A stretch of 64,000 nt of DNA from Luidia sarsii (GCA_949987565.1 OX465110.1:17400394-17464393), one strand, 5' to 3'; counted from the first letter of the stretch, positions 42,626 through 54,800 are shown. Numbers and translations: made by a program. The notes: generated by a model not told the origin, from the sequence alone.

Positions 42626-44302
42626 GCTGGAAATGAAGGCAAGGCAGTTGTAGCAGGAGAATGAGATCAAAAAAAAGACAGAAGAACAAAAATAATACTG
42701 TACATGGCTAGTTCACAAAGCTGACCCAATTTCCAATACTATTATATTGGTCATTTGCTTTACTCAAGTATGGGAATAAAGGAAAATTTTCCCCTAAGTT
42801 GATCGAGGAGATGTCTCTCCTGTCCGACGAGCCAAAATGAGGCGGCCATCTATGATCTTTGAGTTTGATTTCCGAGTGTGTGCGCATGCACCCGTTGAGC
42901 CCCGTGACTGTTTCCTCCTTTTTCTCTGAAACGTGAGTAAAGCAAATCACCACTGGCAGTATTTATCTCTCACTTAATGAAAAAATCCAAATATGGGCAC
43001 ATGAGTAATGACATGACCCCTGGACATGGGGAAAATCTGGGGACTTCGGCTGGGGTAGTCAAAGTTGAAAGTTGCTCTGAAGAATTTCTCATACTAACTT
43101 CCTTGGACCCTGCAGTACCATGCTGCATTGCATCAAATTCATAAAACAAAATATTTAAAAAAATTAAAATAAAAAAATTATAAAATATCCTTTCTGAGCT
43201 CAAGTTACTCTGGTCACCTGTTGCCATGTCCAACAATACAATTAGTTACAAAGACGACAGTCATTACTCATTAAACCATGGAGGAAGAAACAGACCTCCA
43301 TGATTAAACTAGTCACCGTAAATTATTAATTTCATACATTTTAGACGAACTTGAATCGGAATAGCAAACGAGGCCGGAAAAAATACTCACGTCAACTTCT
43401 CAGCGCTTTCCTTCAATATAATCCAGGAAGACTGCTAGTGCTACATTTGTTGCAGAACGCGTGAGCAACTTGAACGTCGTGAAAAAAAAACGCGTTCGGG
43501 TTGCTATGCAGGTCGATAATTAAGTGGAAATGGAGCCCGACTACACTGAAGGCCCGAAAACCAGTCGAGAGAAGTCTGGGTACTCGATCCCACCAAAATA
43601 GCGCCCTCAACGTTGGCTGTCCTCTCCTGTAGGGAATCCCCCGTACTGTACTCGAGGCGGTGTTAAAACCAAAACGCCTGCCCAAACGTTGTAAACAAAA
43701 CTGGGCTAAACGCAGTGGGAAAAATAAGGTAAGGTTGAAAAACGGCTGCTGCAGTATACTTGATAAGTTATTCACACATACTTGTGTAACTGTAAGGCTC
43801 AGCTGTGTGAACCGAACGTTTTGGAAGGAAATGCCTGCCTCTCTTGACAGGAAATCAGTTCAACTTCACTCAGTTTCCTTGGTCCGACTCCGAGCAACTT
43901 GGACCCGACAAGTCACCCTTTTTTTATCGAATTTTGAAATTTGGAGGATCGGGCGACTGACACCCGATCCTCCAAATTTTAAATTTCGATATAAAAGGGC
44001 GACTTGTTGGGTCAAAGTTACTCGGACTTCAATATCATTAATAATAAAAAAGAGGGCCAAAAGTTTCCATCTCAGTATATTTTCAGCCCATGAAATAATG
44101 TTCACCCCCAAAAATATGAATAGAATCATGACTGAGAAAGTATTAAATGAATGTTGAAAAATTAATTTTAAAAAATACTTCCATTCAGCTGTTGAACTCT
44201 TACAGTCAGTTGGCTTTTCATTTTTTGACCCCGCAGATGACAATGACGAGACACTGAGTGAGGGCCACTGCGCATGACGACAGCCACCCTTCTACCGGAA
44301 GG
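42626..44302. promoter_or_regulatory. Divergent intergenic region between STAND and DIPK1C genes
   Basis: About 1.7 kb separates the two start codons, which point away from each other. A splice acceptor (TTCATTTCCAG) directly upstream of the STAND ATG implies a non-coding first exon somewhere here. A foldback element occupies 43883-44030. No promoter motif can be assigned with confidence. Confidence 0.5.
43883..44030. repeat. Foldback element between divergent genes
   Basis: CCGAGCAACTTGGACCCGACA pairs with TGTTGGGTCAAAGTTACTCGG, TTTGGAGGATCGGG with CCCGATCCTCCAAA; near-complete palindrome of about 145 nt. Confidence 0.88.
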
Positions 44303-47300
44303 ATGGGCCGATGCCATCTGAGGCGGGCGGCCTGCCGTTGCCTCCTGGTTGCCCTGGCGATGCTGGCCGGCGTCCTCCTCTATGGCAGCCACCGGGCCGC
44401 GTTGGGGATGTGCAGCCGCAACGGCTCCCTGGAGATGCTGCACAAGCTGGTAACCGGCAGCCTAAAGCCGTGTTCACTTTGGACTCTTTATTTGTGTTGC
44501 TTAAAATTTAGTGGGCCTGACGTTTCGATCCTAGCAGGACCTTTCTCAAAGGCAGAGAGAAAGGTCCTGTTAGGATTGAAACGTCAGGCCCACTAAATTT
44601 TAAGATTTACATTTTGGTAATTTTAGTCAGTAAGCAGTTTGCAACATTTTTGTATATCACCTCTTTATTTGTGTGTGACAATTTAACTAGGCTTGGGCAA
44701 AATGTAAATCTGTGGCTCTGAAAAGAGGTGGTAACTCAATGTTTCGGGCAGTGTGTACGACTCACACAGTGAGTGCAGTCTCCTGACGACATTACCGGCT
44801 ATCTTCAGAACCACACACTCCTTCTCAAAAGAGACGTGTTGCATGGTATCACCGCAAACCTTCCACTTGGTATTTCCGCTATGCAAACCGGTATTATCTA
44901 CCGGTACTGTAGATAAGACTTCAAGGTTTCAACTTTCCATGGTAAAATAAAAGTTCCAATACATCTTCCTTGTAAAGGGATCATACTGTGCAATTGTGCA
45001 CATACATGTGTGAACAATGTACAGTGCATGTACATGTAAGACATGAGACTAGCAGAGTACACATAAACCTTCCGCTTCAGACAAAGCTGTTGTCGTGACT
45101 GTCCTCCGATTCTCGCTACAGTGGAACATCGCTATAACGAACATCCCGGGATCCATGAAAATTGTTCGGTATAATGTAGCAGTCGCTCGTTATAGCATTT
45201 GTGGCCTTATATTTTGTACACAAATTGGGAGCCAAAGGGCATGTTCGTTATAGCCGAATGTTTGGTATATATCGGCATTCGTTATAGCGACGGTCCACTG
45301 TGCTTTTGATTTGTCCGTTAAAAGTCAGGGAAAGGTCCGATAAAGAATGACCTTTTTTTAATCTCCATCTCCGCCGCAGTGCGCTCTGTACGAGGCGGGC
45401 CGGGCGGACGGCAACCTGTGCCCCCAGATCTGCGACGGCGTCTCGCTGGCCTACGAGACGTGCTTCAACCGGGCCGGCGGCAAGCGGGTGGTGCAGGCCC
45501 GGCTGGCCGGCCGGCGGCTGGTCCTCAAGTCGCGTCACGCCGAGCTGGCCGACTTTGAGCCTGTTTTCAAGGGCGTCCTGGAGAAATCCGGAGGCCCGGA
45601 TGAGCGGCGCATGCCGGCCGCGTCCTTCGGACTCATGGTGCTGGACCACGTCCGCTCCAAGTTTGGCCGGGAGATGGCAGCCGAGGTGATGGCGAGCATG
45701 AAGAAGAGGAAGAGGACGAAGGAGGCGGAGGTGGAGGTGGAGGAGGAGGAGAGGAAGATCTTAATGCATCGGCTGCTGTTCAGAGCCGACGGGGCCGGGG
45801 ACGACAACGACGAGCTGATGAGCAACTTCCAGATGAACAGCCTCTGGTCCCTGGTGCAGCAGGACGAGTTCCTCTTCTTGGTCCTGTTTGCCGACCTCAG
45901 CTTCTTCCCCGCGGTGTACGGCGCCTGCGGCCACATCTACGCCGAGGAGTACGCCCCGCCCGGCGCCATCCTCTACCCGGCCGCCGTCGCCGGCCGGGGC
46001 GCGGTGGCCGAGGGCTACCGAGCGGCAGCCTGGCCGGCCCGGGCCGCGGTGGCGGCGGGCATCCTGGAGGTCGTGGCGGCCACCGAGGCCGACTTCGCCC
46101 AGCCGCTGCACCTGTGCGACGTCAAGCCGGTCAACTTCGGCGTGAGCGCCGAGGACGGCGAGGTGAAGGCCATCGACGTGGACATCAGCTTCTTCGATCG
46201 GGTCATGGGCGACTTCCTGGAGCAGCCCAGCTGCGCGGCGGATGCCGACTGCGACTTCTTCGACTGCCATGGGCTCTGCAACACGGAGGCCAAGAAGTGC
46301 ACACGGCAGAGGACCAACAACAACTTCCAGGTGAAGGTCTTCACATATATAACTGCTGACAGACTACACTCATAAATCACCCCAAAATTGCCAATCTTAT
46401 ACCAAGTCAGATAAACATTGTATACGGCATTCAATGGTTACACGCTTGTGGCCGGTTACTTTAATTGGAAAAATCTGCATCCACTTTATGTGATCCCCGA
46501 ACTGCTGTAGCCAGGTTTACAACAATTGGTTGTTTGCATCTGAATGAAACCAGGGGCATGATCCCTGAAGATATATACGGCAAAGATTAGTTTACTATTT
46601 GGGAAGGCCAAGAGCACCGGTGTGCAAAACCAGAGGTACCAGAGTCTGGTACCTCATTGCCATTGACAACCATGAGTTAAAGAGCAAACGGAAGATGTAG
46701 CAGGCACAAATATCTGCCCTCCCAGGGGAAACGATAAATTCAAGAGTTTGGGGAAAAAAATTACGAGCAATGATCCTTAATAATACACAATTTTTTTTGG
46801 CTTCAACGACAAAAATGCAAATCATAAAACCTGCACAGGGCATTTCACAAAGCCTTACAATGCATCATAACTCAACGTACGATGGATATCCCACAGTATA
46901 ATTTTACAGGCCGTATGGTTTCTGTGCATCGCTCGTCGTTTTGTGATTGATCGTAAGTTATGATAAGTCTGATGATATTGACCACTGGGATGGATTTCTC
47001 AATGATGCATCGTATCCACCGGCCATAAGATTTTACAGGCAGCATTGTTTGTGCAATTGAAAAAAATCGACCGCTGATGTTACAATTCTAGCTGGACCTT
47101 TCCGTTTCCCCTCCCCCCCCCCTCACCCTCCCTCCCTCGCAGACCGTTTGCCAGGACATCTTCGGCTGGAAGTACGGCAGTCCCGGCCTGCTCCGCAACC
47201 CTCCGCCGGGCATCAGCGAGCGAGTCCACGAGCTGATCGATCGCTGCGTCCATCCGACCGAGGAGGAGCGAGTGGCCAAAGGGTCGACAACGGACACCTT

Positions 47301-47337
47301 CAGAGAACTCCACAGTCTGCTGAGTGGCAATGTGTAG
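44303..47337 (+). CDS. DIPK1C: Divergent protein kinase domain 1C-like protein (FAM69C type), complete
   Basis: Three exons, 44303-44449, 45380-46330 and 47143-47337 (stop TAG 47335-47337), all in phase 0, giving 430 residues, the usual FAM69/DIPK1 size. Residues about 11-27 form one hydrophobic segment after a basic start, a type II signal anchor as in this ER family. A cysteine-rich stretch begins at residue 50. The kinase-like core shows the nucleotide-binding lysine in RRLVLKS (Lys99), a catalytic loop HLCDVKPVNF (Asp296) and a metal-binding AIDVD (Asp317 in place of DFG). The tail motif DCDFFDCHGLCNTEAKKC is followed by RTNNNFQ, very like human DIPK1C. A lysine/glutamate run coded by purine-rich DNA near 45700-45765 is lineage-specific filler. 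The gene is divergent from the STAND gene. DIPK1C is preferred over DIPK1A/B from the NFFDC and RVNNNLQ-like blocks. Confidence 0.88.
44505..44660. repeat. Family 2 foldback element with tail
   Basis: AAAATTTAGTGGGCCTGACG, TTTCGATCCTAGCAGGACCT, AGAAAGGTCCTGTTAGGATT, GAAACGTCAGGCCCACTAAA, then TTTTGGTAATTTTAGTCAGT and TTTGCAACATTTTTGTATA. Complete copy in DIPK1C intron 1. Confidence 0.92.
44700..44895. repeat. Family 1 element
   Basis: GTGGCTCTGAAAAGAG, CTCAATGTTTCGGGCAGTGT, CTCCTGACGACATT, GAACCACACACTCCTTCTCA and ATCACCGCAAACCTTCCAC are in family order, with an internal inversion around the hairpin. Confidence 0.75.
45115..45302. mobile_element. MITE with CAGTGGAACATCGCTATAACGAAC termini
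   Basis: Ends CAGTGGAACATCGCTATAAC and GTTATAGCGACGGTCCACTG are inverted repeats around a 188-bp body with further GTTCGTTATAGC motifs. Second copy of the pogo/Tigger-like family seen at 18825. No transposase. Confidence 0.8.
46485..46670 (+). repeat. SINE-A degraded copy
   Basis: GTGATCCCCGAACTGCTGTA, AGGTTTACAACAATTGGTTG, TTTGCATCTGAATGAAACC, TTTGGGAAGGCC and CAAAACCAGAGGTACC occur in SINE-A order; the A box is lost. Confidence 0.65.
46850..47010. repeat. TTACGATGxATCGTAA element, copy 2
   Basis: CAAAGCCTTACAATGCATCA, CTCAACGTACGATGG, TATGGTTTCTGTGCATCGCT, GTGATTGATCGTAAGTTATG. Matches 31630 and 58550. Confidence 0.7.
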
Positions 47338-47451
47338 TCAGACCTTCGCACAAACTATACAACTTTTTTTTTTGGGGGGGTAGAAAATCTGGCATTTTCA
47401 CCAATAGTAAGACTATTATAGGAGGTTTTGTTGTGACACTACAAGGTCTCT

Positions 47452-47820
47452 TAAAGCCCCTAGGTACACAACATTGGTAAGATCGAAAAAACAGAAATGT
47501 TCACAGATTAACATGAAACTTATACAGTTTGAAGATGTTTAAAGTAGAAACCACGCACTGAAATATTTCTGCCTAAAATGTTGTATTTTGGTAGAAATAG
47601 TTTACGTCTCACCAAGATCTAAACAATTTTTCGGAACAGTACGGCGTTGAATGCTGTATATTCGCGAAACAAATGAAGCAGTTTTCACGATTTTCTCGAT
47701 ACTCGGTTGGCAGATTGAGCTGAATTTTTCACAGGTGTGCTATTTTATGCATATGTTGGATCAGACAACGTATGGATGCTTATATTTGACCTCGACCAAT
47801 GTTGTGTAGGGGCTTAAAAG
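47452..47820. mobile_element. TTAAAGCCCCTAGGTACACAACA element (MITE-like)
   Basis: CTTAAAGCCCCTAGGTACACAACATTGG at the left is matched by CCAATGTTGTGTAGGGGCTTAA at the right. Interior AACAGAAATGTTCACAGAT and TTCGCGAAACAAATGAAGCA is shared (inverted) with 16090-16220. About 369 nt, no ORF; in the DIPK1C 3' flank. Confidence 0.78.
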
Positions 47821-47834
47821 ATGAGGTATGGTCC

Positions 47835-48135
47835 TGAAAAACCCCCGAGTGATAACTCGACGTTCGGGCCAGTATGCTCTGGCCGTCATCAGGAGACTTG
47901 GTGGTGGAGTAGCTTATAAGCTTGTGATCACTCAGGCGGGAATGCAGGAAAGATATTCCTCTGGGAAGGATAATCCTGAGGGACAGTTGGTGGGAGGCGA
48001 CTTACTGGCCGGAACGTGGAGTTATCATTCGGGTTCTTTCAGAACCATACCTCTTCTTTAAGAGACCTTATATTATACATGGTGTCACCGCAAACCCTCC
48101 TATATTGTTGTTTCACCCACCATGCAAAGCCTGAA
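47835..48135 (-). repeat. Family 1 element with hammerhead-like hairpin
   Basis: On the minus strand: CTGATGA (47892-47886), stem GGCCAG (47884-47879) with CTGGCC (47872-47867), then CGAACGTCGAGTTATC. The ATGGTGTCACCGCAAACC arm is at 48078-48095. Confidence 0.75.
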
Positions 48136-48139
48136 GTCT

Positions 48140-49980
48140 TATTTAATAGTAAGACTTTTGTTACGGGCAGAATGTCTATTAGCACATGGCATAGACTGGA
48201 AAAAAGTACCAGTCTTCCCAACTCACTTGCGCATTTCCAACACACACCTCTCATAGTGAATCATGGCATTCCCAACTATGCAAGGACTTACGCAAGTCTA
48301 ATTTGAAATGTTCTTTAAAGATATATTTTGTATTAGAAGAAACAAAAGGAAAAACTACTATTCCACTACTATATTCTAAACAATACAAACCAAACTGTTA
48401 GACAGTTTTGAAAATCATACATTTTGTATTAAGGTGGTTTAAAAAGTGTTTTTTTTTCTGGGATAAATAAGCGTTATCTTTGAACTTAAAAAAGTTTTCA
48501 TTTTTTTCTTCAAAAATGGGATAAATAAATGTTATCTTTGATTTTGGAAAACCGAGAATCTGGCTAAGATTTTTGTACTTTTGTTCTTTAAAGATGGCGA
48601 TTGTTTTTCTTTTCTTCAACCAAATTATTATTCAAAACTCAATACGCACTTACATCTTTTCAGAAAATCGGTATTGTGAAATGCACTTTGTACTCTTCGC
48701 CGTTTATGAAGAAAAAACGTGGCTTCCCATTGGTCAGTCACTGAGAACTGTACAGGTGAGGTCACATTCAAAATTCATTGGCTGCGGATTCAAATTACAC
48801 GGAAGTCTGGGGAAGCCGTAAGCAAGCAGCCGCAGGTGGTGCCCCCATAGCCTTGTGTGTTATTCGCAGCCGTAGCCGATGAATTTTTGATGCAAGCCAT
48901 TGGGACGCTCACGCCAACTCTATTCAACACTGGGCGATTGCAATTGTGTCGCCACACCCAACAGCAGCATTTTTTAACGGTGTCCCCAAATAAATGGCAA
49001 CATTATAATATCTTGCAAAATACAGACCTGCTCTTTACAAATCCTTTGCCACCAAATCATTCCTTAATTTCAGGCAAGTACACAAGCCAACAACCCCTTC
49101 CTAACATCTCCAACTCATTTAAAAAGCTGATAGTTTAAATTTTAAGTTCCAGCATTATTTTATGCAATATATTACCAAAAGCCTCTCTCCCCCCCCCCCC
49201 CTAAAAAAAAAAAAAAAAAAAACATCCCAAAGCCCATCAAACTCATACAGGCCACTCAAAATTTTCAATGCTTTTAAATTTCGATTTTTTCCCAATTTTT
49301 GGGGACCCACCAACTCACCCCCTAATTTTGATCAAAAAAAGAAGTGATTTTTGTCTCTAGTAAATTGTACATTCATTTGATATCAATTCAAACGCATGTA
49401 CAAATATATTAAAATGCTACACAGTATGACAGGATGATGGCTGAGTATTGAGTTTTGGAAAGCTGGCACTGCACGAACGATAATATATAAAAAGGAAAGC
49501 CCGAAAGATAATTTTTGTCCGGATTTTAATATGAAAAGTGAATTTCAATTTTCAAATATATTTTAGTTCTTTGAACCAACCACCCACCCACTATTTTGAG
49601 AAAAAAAGTTGAAATCTTAAAACATTGGATTTTTTTAGTGGCCCCTTTTTGTCCTGAATAAAAAGACTGTTCATGTTTTTAAAAAGGGGGAGTCTGGAGA
49701 CATGCATATGCCAAACACTGAAGTCTGAAAAAGGAGCTGTAAGTCCTTATAGGTGACAACAAAGCTGTACACATAACCAAAGTTAAACCTTCTAAAGTTA
49801 ACGTCCTTTTTGGAAGGAAATCTACAATTCTGCCATCAAAAGGTGAATCTTACTATGTACGGTAATCAAAACATAAGAATTATTTGGTATTTTGGCAGAT
49901 GGGAAATAGTTTGCTTTGCTTTTTCTATAACAAAAAAATAACAAACAAAGGGAGAACTGACTGGGAACTTTTGAACAAAT
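48140..49980. other. Intergenic DNA, no gene seen
   Basis: AT-rich with poly-A, poly-C (49190-49200) and a direct repeat (GGGATAAATAAxyGTTATCTTTGA near 48465 and 48519). No homology-bearing reading frame. Confidence 0.55.
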
Positions 49981-49984
49981 TGAA

Positions 49985-50240
49985 AAATTGGTCAAGAAAA
50001 CTTTGACTGTACTGGGACTTCTGGATTAACATACCGGTACCCTTCATCTTCATCTGAAAAAAAAGTCCCAATGCAGTCAAATTACAGTAATATGCAAAAA
50101 TATTGCAAACTGTTTACTGACTAGTTATTGACCAAAATGCAAATAAAAAAAAAATAGGAGGGCCTGATGTTTTGATCCTAGCAGGACCTTTTTCAAAGCA
50201 AGAGAAATACAGGTATGTCCTGTTAGGATCCCTAATTTAA
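49985..50240. repeat. SINE-A tail plus decayed family 2 element
   Basis: TTGGTCAAGAAAACTTTGACTGTACTGGGACTT is the inverted SINE-A tail; AGGAGGGCCTGATGTTTTGATCCTAGCAGG and GGTATGTCCTGTTAGGATC are the two family 2 arms. Confidence 0.65.
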
Positions 50241-51826
50241 AAAATTTTCTAAATTCTTTAAAAAGTTCACAGTTTTTCGTGTATTTTTGTGATTCTGATT
50301 ACTATAATGATTCGTCTTAAGAAATCCTTTTAAAATAAACATTACCATATTTCTATAGCCAAAATATACAGTAAATCCCTCAAAAAATATTTTGTTCTCA
50401 ATAGAGTGTTTTTCACCATTGTTTTTAAAAAGCAAACTGGACCAAAAAGGAGACTTTTGCAGTCATTCGAGAAAGGCATTTTAAAAGAAAAACAACAGAT
50501 TTGATGTAATTATTGAGTAAAATGGAAAGGCATTTGTAAAACTTACTTACAGGGTGGAATGGATAAAATTATGATTTTTGTTTATAATCAATTGCTTGAT
50601 ATAATACATTACAGTATCTATTACATTTCGAGATTTCAATTTTTTTGGGGGGAATACCCACCTTTTTTTTTACACACACACAATTCTCATAAACCCACTC
50701 CAAAACATTAAAATTCCAACATCCTACTGTTACCAGTAGTTCTCAATCAAAATTTTTTTTTTTACAAGTATCACAATCATGTGCCAAGAATTTCATTCAA
50801 TAAGTTATCAAAATTAGTACTGTCTTCAAATATCATTACAATTTGATTGGCATACATTATACATCTCTGGCAATATTCTTTGCATAAAATCACTATATAT
50901 ACCGGTATTGCAATTCAGATTTCATCAAACTGTACAGAATTACTAATTACTACATGTAATTCAGTACTGATACAATTAATTTCCTGATCTGTTCTTTGGC
51001 CTACTTGATTTCAGTTCTCGTACAAAAGGATTAAGGCAAACTCGTTGATTTAATTAAACAAAAATAAAAACTGGCAGTAATTAGTAAGGTAAACGATGGG
51101 CGGCTTCATCAGTGATTACATTTCTAAACATCTTTGGCTAAGAATATAAGTGCAGTTTTCTTGTTACTCACCTTCTGCCCCTGATTCAAAATTTCCAGGA
51201 CAGAAGACATCCGTCTTGTTCCATCCCGAGACATGGCACAAATCGACTTGGCAACAATGGCTCTTATGCATAATCATTAACCTCATTTACATATTCACAA
51301 TCGTATGGTTAGGGCATAAAGTTGAATGGGACGACAGTCTGTCTGCAGAGATGAGACCTTTGGGAAAAGTTCATTTTTTTGTGACTCGACCCAAAGGTCA
51401 CCAGTCCCTTCACGAGATGAAGGTGTTAAGGCTCCAGCACCCTGGTCTAATGTTACAAGGCTCTTAAGAACAATATTAAATTTAGCAAGGGAAGGATTTC
51501 TTGCTTCTATGACAATCCTTCAACACCCCTGCGACAACTGTAGTCTGTTCACCGTAAGAAAGAGCCCGAGCATAATAATCATAACGCCAGTCTGGGCTGT
51601 GTACTGTGTGCTCCTGTGGTTCCACTCTTGCTTGACAGACAGGTGATAGCGACTCCTGAAAGGCCCGCTGTGGGTAGACTGGAGGAGATGGAGATGAATG
51701 AGGCCGAGGTCGGGCTCAACTTGGGAGTACCTAGACGGCTATACCGTCCTGAAGCCTGAGCTTCAATGAGCCCGACTTTGTGATCAGAGCTAGGCCCCGT
51801 GATGTGACTGCTGCCCGTGCATGTGG
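50241..51826. other. HNF4 3' flank / putative 3' UTR
   Basis: Downstream of the HNF4 stop on the minus strand. Long, AT-rich, with no competing gene; it could include a long 3' UTR but no end can be placed. Confidence 0.4.
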
Positions 51827-54800
51827 TTACACCGGTTCCTGCTTGGGTAGGTGTATAAGAACGGGCACCGAGGCCTGAGCCTGGGGCTGGGGCTGTGCCT
51901 GAGCCTGGGGCTGTGGCTGGGGCTGGTGGCCGGCCGGGGTGGACTGGCCAGTGGTCACGATGGCCGCGCCGGCCCCGGCCGGACTGCTGGCGGCCAGCTT
52001 GTAGCCGCTGCTGCCGTCCAGGTGGGGGCTGGCCGCGGCGGCCGCCGCGCTGGCCACCGCGGCCGCCAGGGAGTTGGGGGTGGCCGCCGGGTGGCTGCTG
52101 GCGGCCGGGTGGCTACCGTTGGCCAGATGCTCGGCGCCGGCCGGTAGGTGGGTGCCGTGGGGACCAACTGGGGTCTGCTGCTGGGCGGGATCATTGCTTG
52201 CACCTTTTAGAAAGAAAAAAAAACAGACAAGAGACCTTCCTCAATCTCTCGTTACACACAGCAAACCCTTAGCAGGGTTAAGGGTGGAAATAATTAAAAC
52301 AATTTATGAAACAGCAATGAAATTTTAGAACTGTCTTGGATTTGAACCCAGCAAATGCTGGTTTAAAGGACCAAAACAACATTGGGAAGATTGGGAAACA
52401 TTGATGTCAGTGCACAGATTTCCTTCTAATTTCCGATCTTCCCAATTTTGCATTGGGCCTTTAAACCAGCATTTCCTGGGTTCAAGACAGTTCTATAAGT
52501 GACCATATTTCATTTGACCATCATCTCAGTAAAACCATCCCCCCAAAACAAAATAAGTCCAGTGCGGACACAGCTCTAGACAAGCAGAACCCCTACCTAA
52601 CCCATCACCCCCACCTCCTCTAATCCTACCTCCCAGGACCGATCTCCTGCAGCAGGTTGGCTTTTTTTCTGTGTCGAAAGTCCAAGTGCGGACAGTGGTT
52701 AAATTTGACCATATTTCATTTGACCATCGTCTCGCTAAAACCATCCAAAAAGTAACAAAACAAAAAAAGTCCAGTGCAGATAGCGCTCTAGACAAGCAGA
52801 ACCCCTTTCTAACCCATCGACCCCCCCCCCCCCCCCGACCACCTCCTCTGATCGTACCTCCCAGGAGCATCTCCTGCAGTAGGTTGTCCACCTTGGCCAC
52901 GCCGAAGAGCCGGGCAAACTGGATCTGCTCGATCATCTGCCAGGTGATGCTCTGCAGCGGGGGGAAGAGGAGGAGGATCTCGCCGAAGCGGCCCCTGGAG
53001 TCGTACTGCCGGTCGTTGATGTAGTCCTCCAGGTGGATCTGGACCTGGTAGCGCAGGGCCTTGATCTTGTTGGAGTCGCTCAGGCCCTTAGCGTCTGATC
53101 ATTGAGCAAAGAAAAAACAAAACTGAATTAGAAAAACTGAAATCCAAAATCACAATATTCTTTCTTTCTTGGTGGGCCCCTCAGTTGAATTTGAAAGAAG
53201 CATTGGAAAAAAAATTGCTAGTTCTGTTCTGGCATTATATCGACCTGGCCACTAACCCGGGTCAAATGAGCCACTCACCTGGGTCAATGACCTGGGTCTA
53301 TGGGGGTCATGCACTGACCAGAAAAGGCATGTGTCAAAGGGTCACCAACCTGGGTTGACAGGACACTGAGCTGGGTCATGAGCAGGACCTGGGTCAAATT
53401 GGGGCCACTGACCTAGGTCAATAAGCCAATATAGGACAATGGGCTCGGCAACCCGGGCCAATGAGGGTTGCTGTGGTCTTGGGTCAATTATAGCTCACTG
53501 ACCCGGGTCGATGGGCTCACTGATCTGGGTCAATAAGCCCACTGACCTGGGCCAATGGGCTCACCGACCCAGGTCAACAAGGGTCTCGATCCAGGTCAAT
53601 AAGCCCACTGACCTGGGCCAATGGGCTCACTGACCCAGATCAACAAGGGTCCCGATCCAGGTTAATAAGCCCACTATCCTGTGTCGATGGCCTTACTGAC
53701 CCAGATCGATGGTCTCACCGACCCGGGTCGGCGAGGGTGACTGACCTGGGTCGAAGAAGACGATGGCCTTCATGCAGGCAAACTCCTGGTCGTCCAGCCC
53801 CACGTCCCGCATGGGCTTGACCAGCTCATCCAGGACGCGGCAGGCCACCCGGTTGATGTCCATCTGGTCGGGGCAGTGGCGGGGCAGGATGGTGTCCGGC
53901 CCCATGATGAGGTAGTCCTTGAAGGGCAAGGAGCGCTGGGCCGCCCCCAGCACCAGGTGCTCGCCGGCGTGGGCCCTCAACAGCGCCACCTAGTGGCCAA
54001 ACGGGGAGACCAGGAAACATGACGCCTTCAATGATCACATAATGCCAAAACGGCTCATGCACTGACAAAATCGACCAAAAATGGGAATATAAAAACAAAT
54101 TAGGGACTGCGTCTGACGTTTCGATCCTAGCAGGACTCTTTCTCAAAGGAACTTCTGTCGACCCAGTGCACGTCTGGACAGATTCCGCGCGTTGTGAATT
54201 GGCGGCAAAGTTGCAGACTCTTGAGGGCGCCGGCACTTTTGGGAATCGCCCGTATTGCACAGTGGAAGGATCATCTCTGAATGGGAGCTAGTGGGTGATG
54301 GACAGCTTTGACAGGCCCAATGATGGTGGCAGCACAGACCGCTTTTGGGCCAGAGCATACAGACTGGAACTTCCAGTTATCACTCAGGTTCTTTTCAGAA
54401 CCATGTAGCTCTTCTTTAAGAGACCTTAAACATGGTGTCACCGCAAACCCTCTCACATATATTCTTCTTACCTGGTCGTCCAGCGGCAGCTCACAGAAGC
54501 TGGGAATGTACTTGGCCCACTCCACCAGGATGAGCAGCTGCTGCTTCATGGTCTCACAGATGTCGTTCATGTTGGCTATCTTCTTGGTGGCCAGGTTGGT
54601 GTCGGACAGCGTCATCTGCGGTGAAATCTGCCGGCCGCAAACAGGCAACGGGGAGAGATCGAGAAGTACCGAAATCTGCTTAAGCACAAAATGCCCTGCT
54701 GACTGAAATCAGGTTGCCGTCCGAAGTTCCCCCCTATGTTTTATGCGAGGCACCAATGATTTCAATACAAGTTGGGTGCAGCAAGCATCTAGTGAAATAC

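Noticed and set aside
42626..42670. Upstream in-frame Met (15 codons earlier) for the STAND gene
   Set aside because: A polypyrimidine tract and CAG acceptor lie directly before MGCGSS, and the myristoylation motif needs that start, so the earlier Met is probably intronic.
44258..44302. Upstream in-frame extension of the DIPK1C start
   Set aside because: The extension has no ATG (a GTG begins it); the first ATG at 44303 gives a proper basic start and signal anchor.
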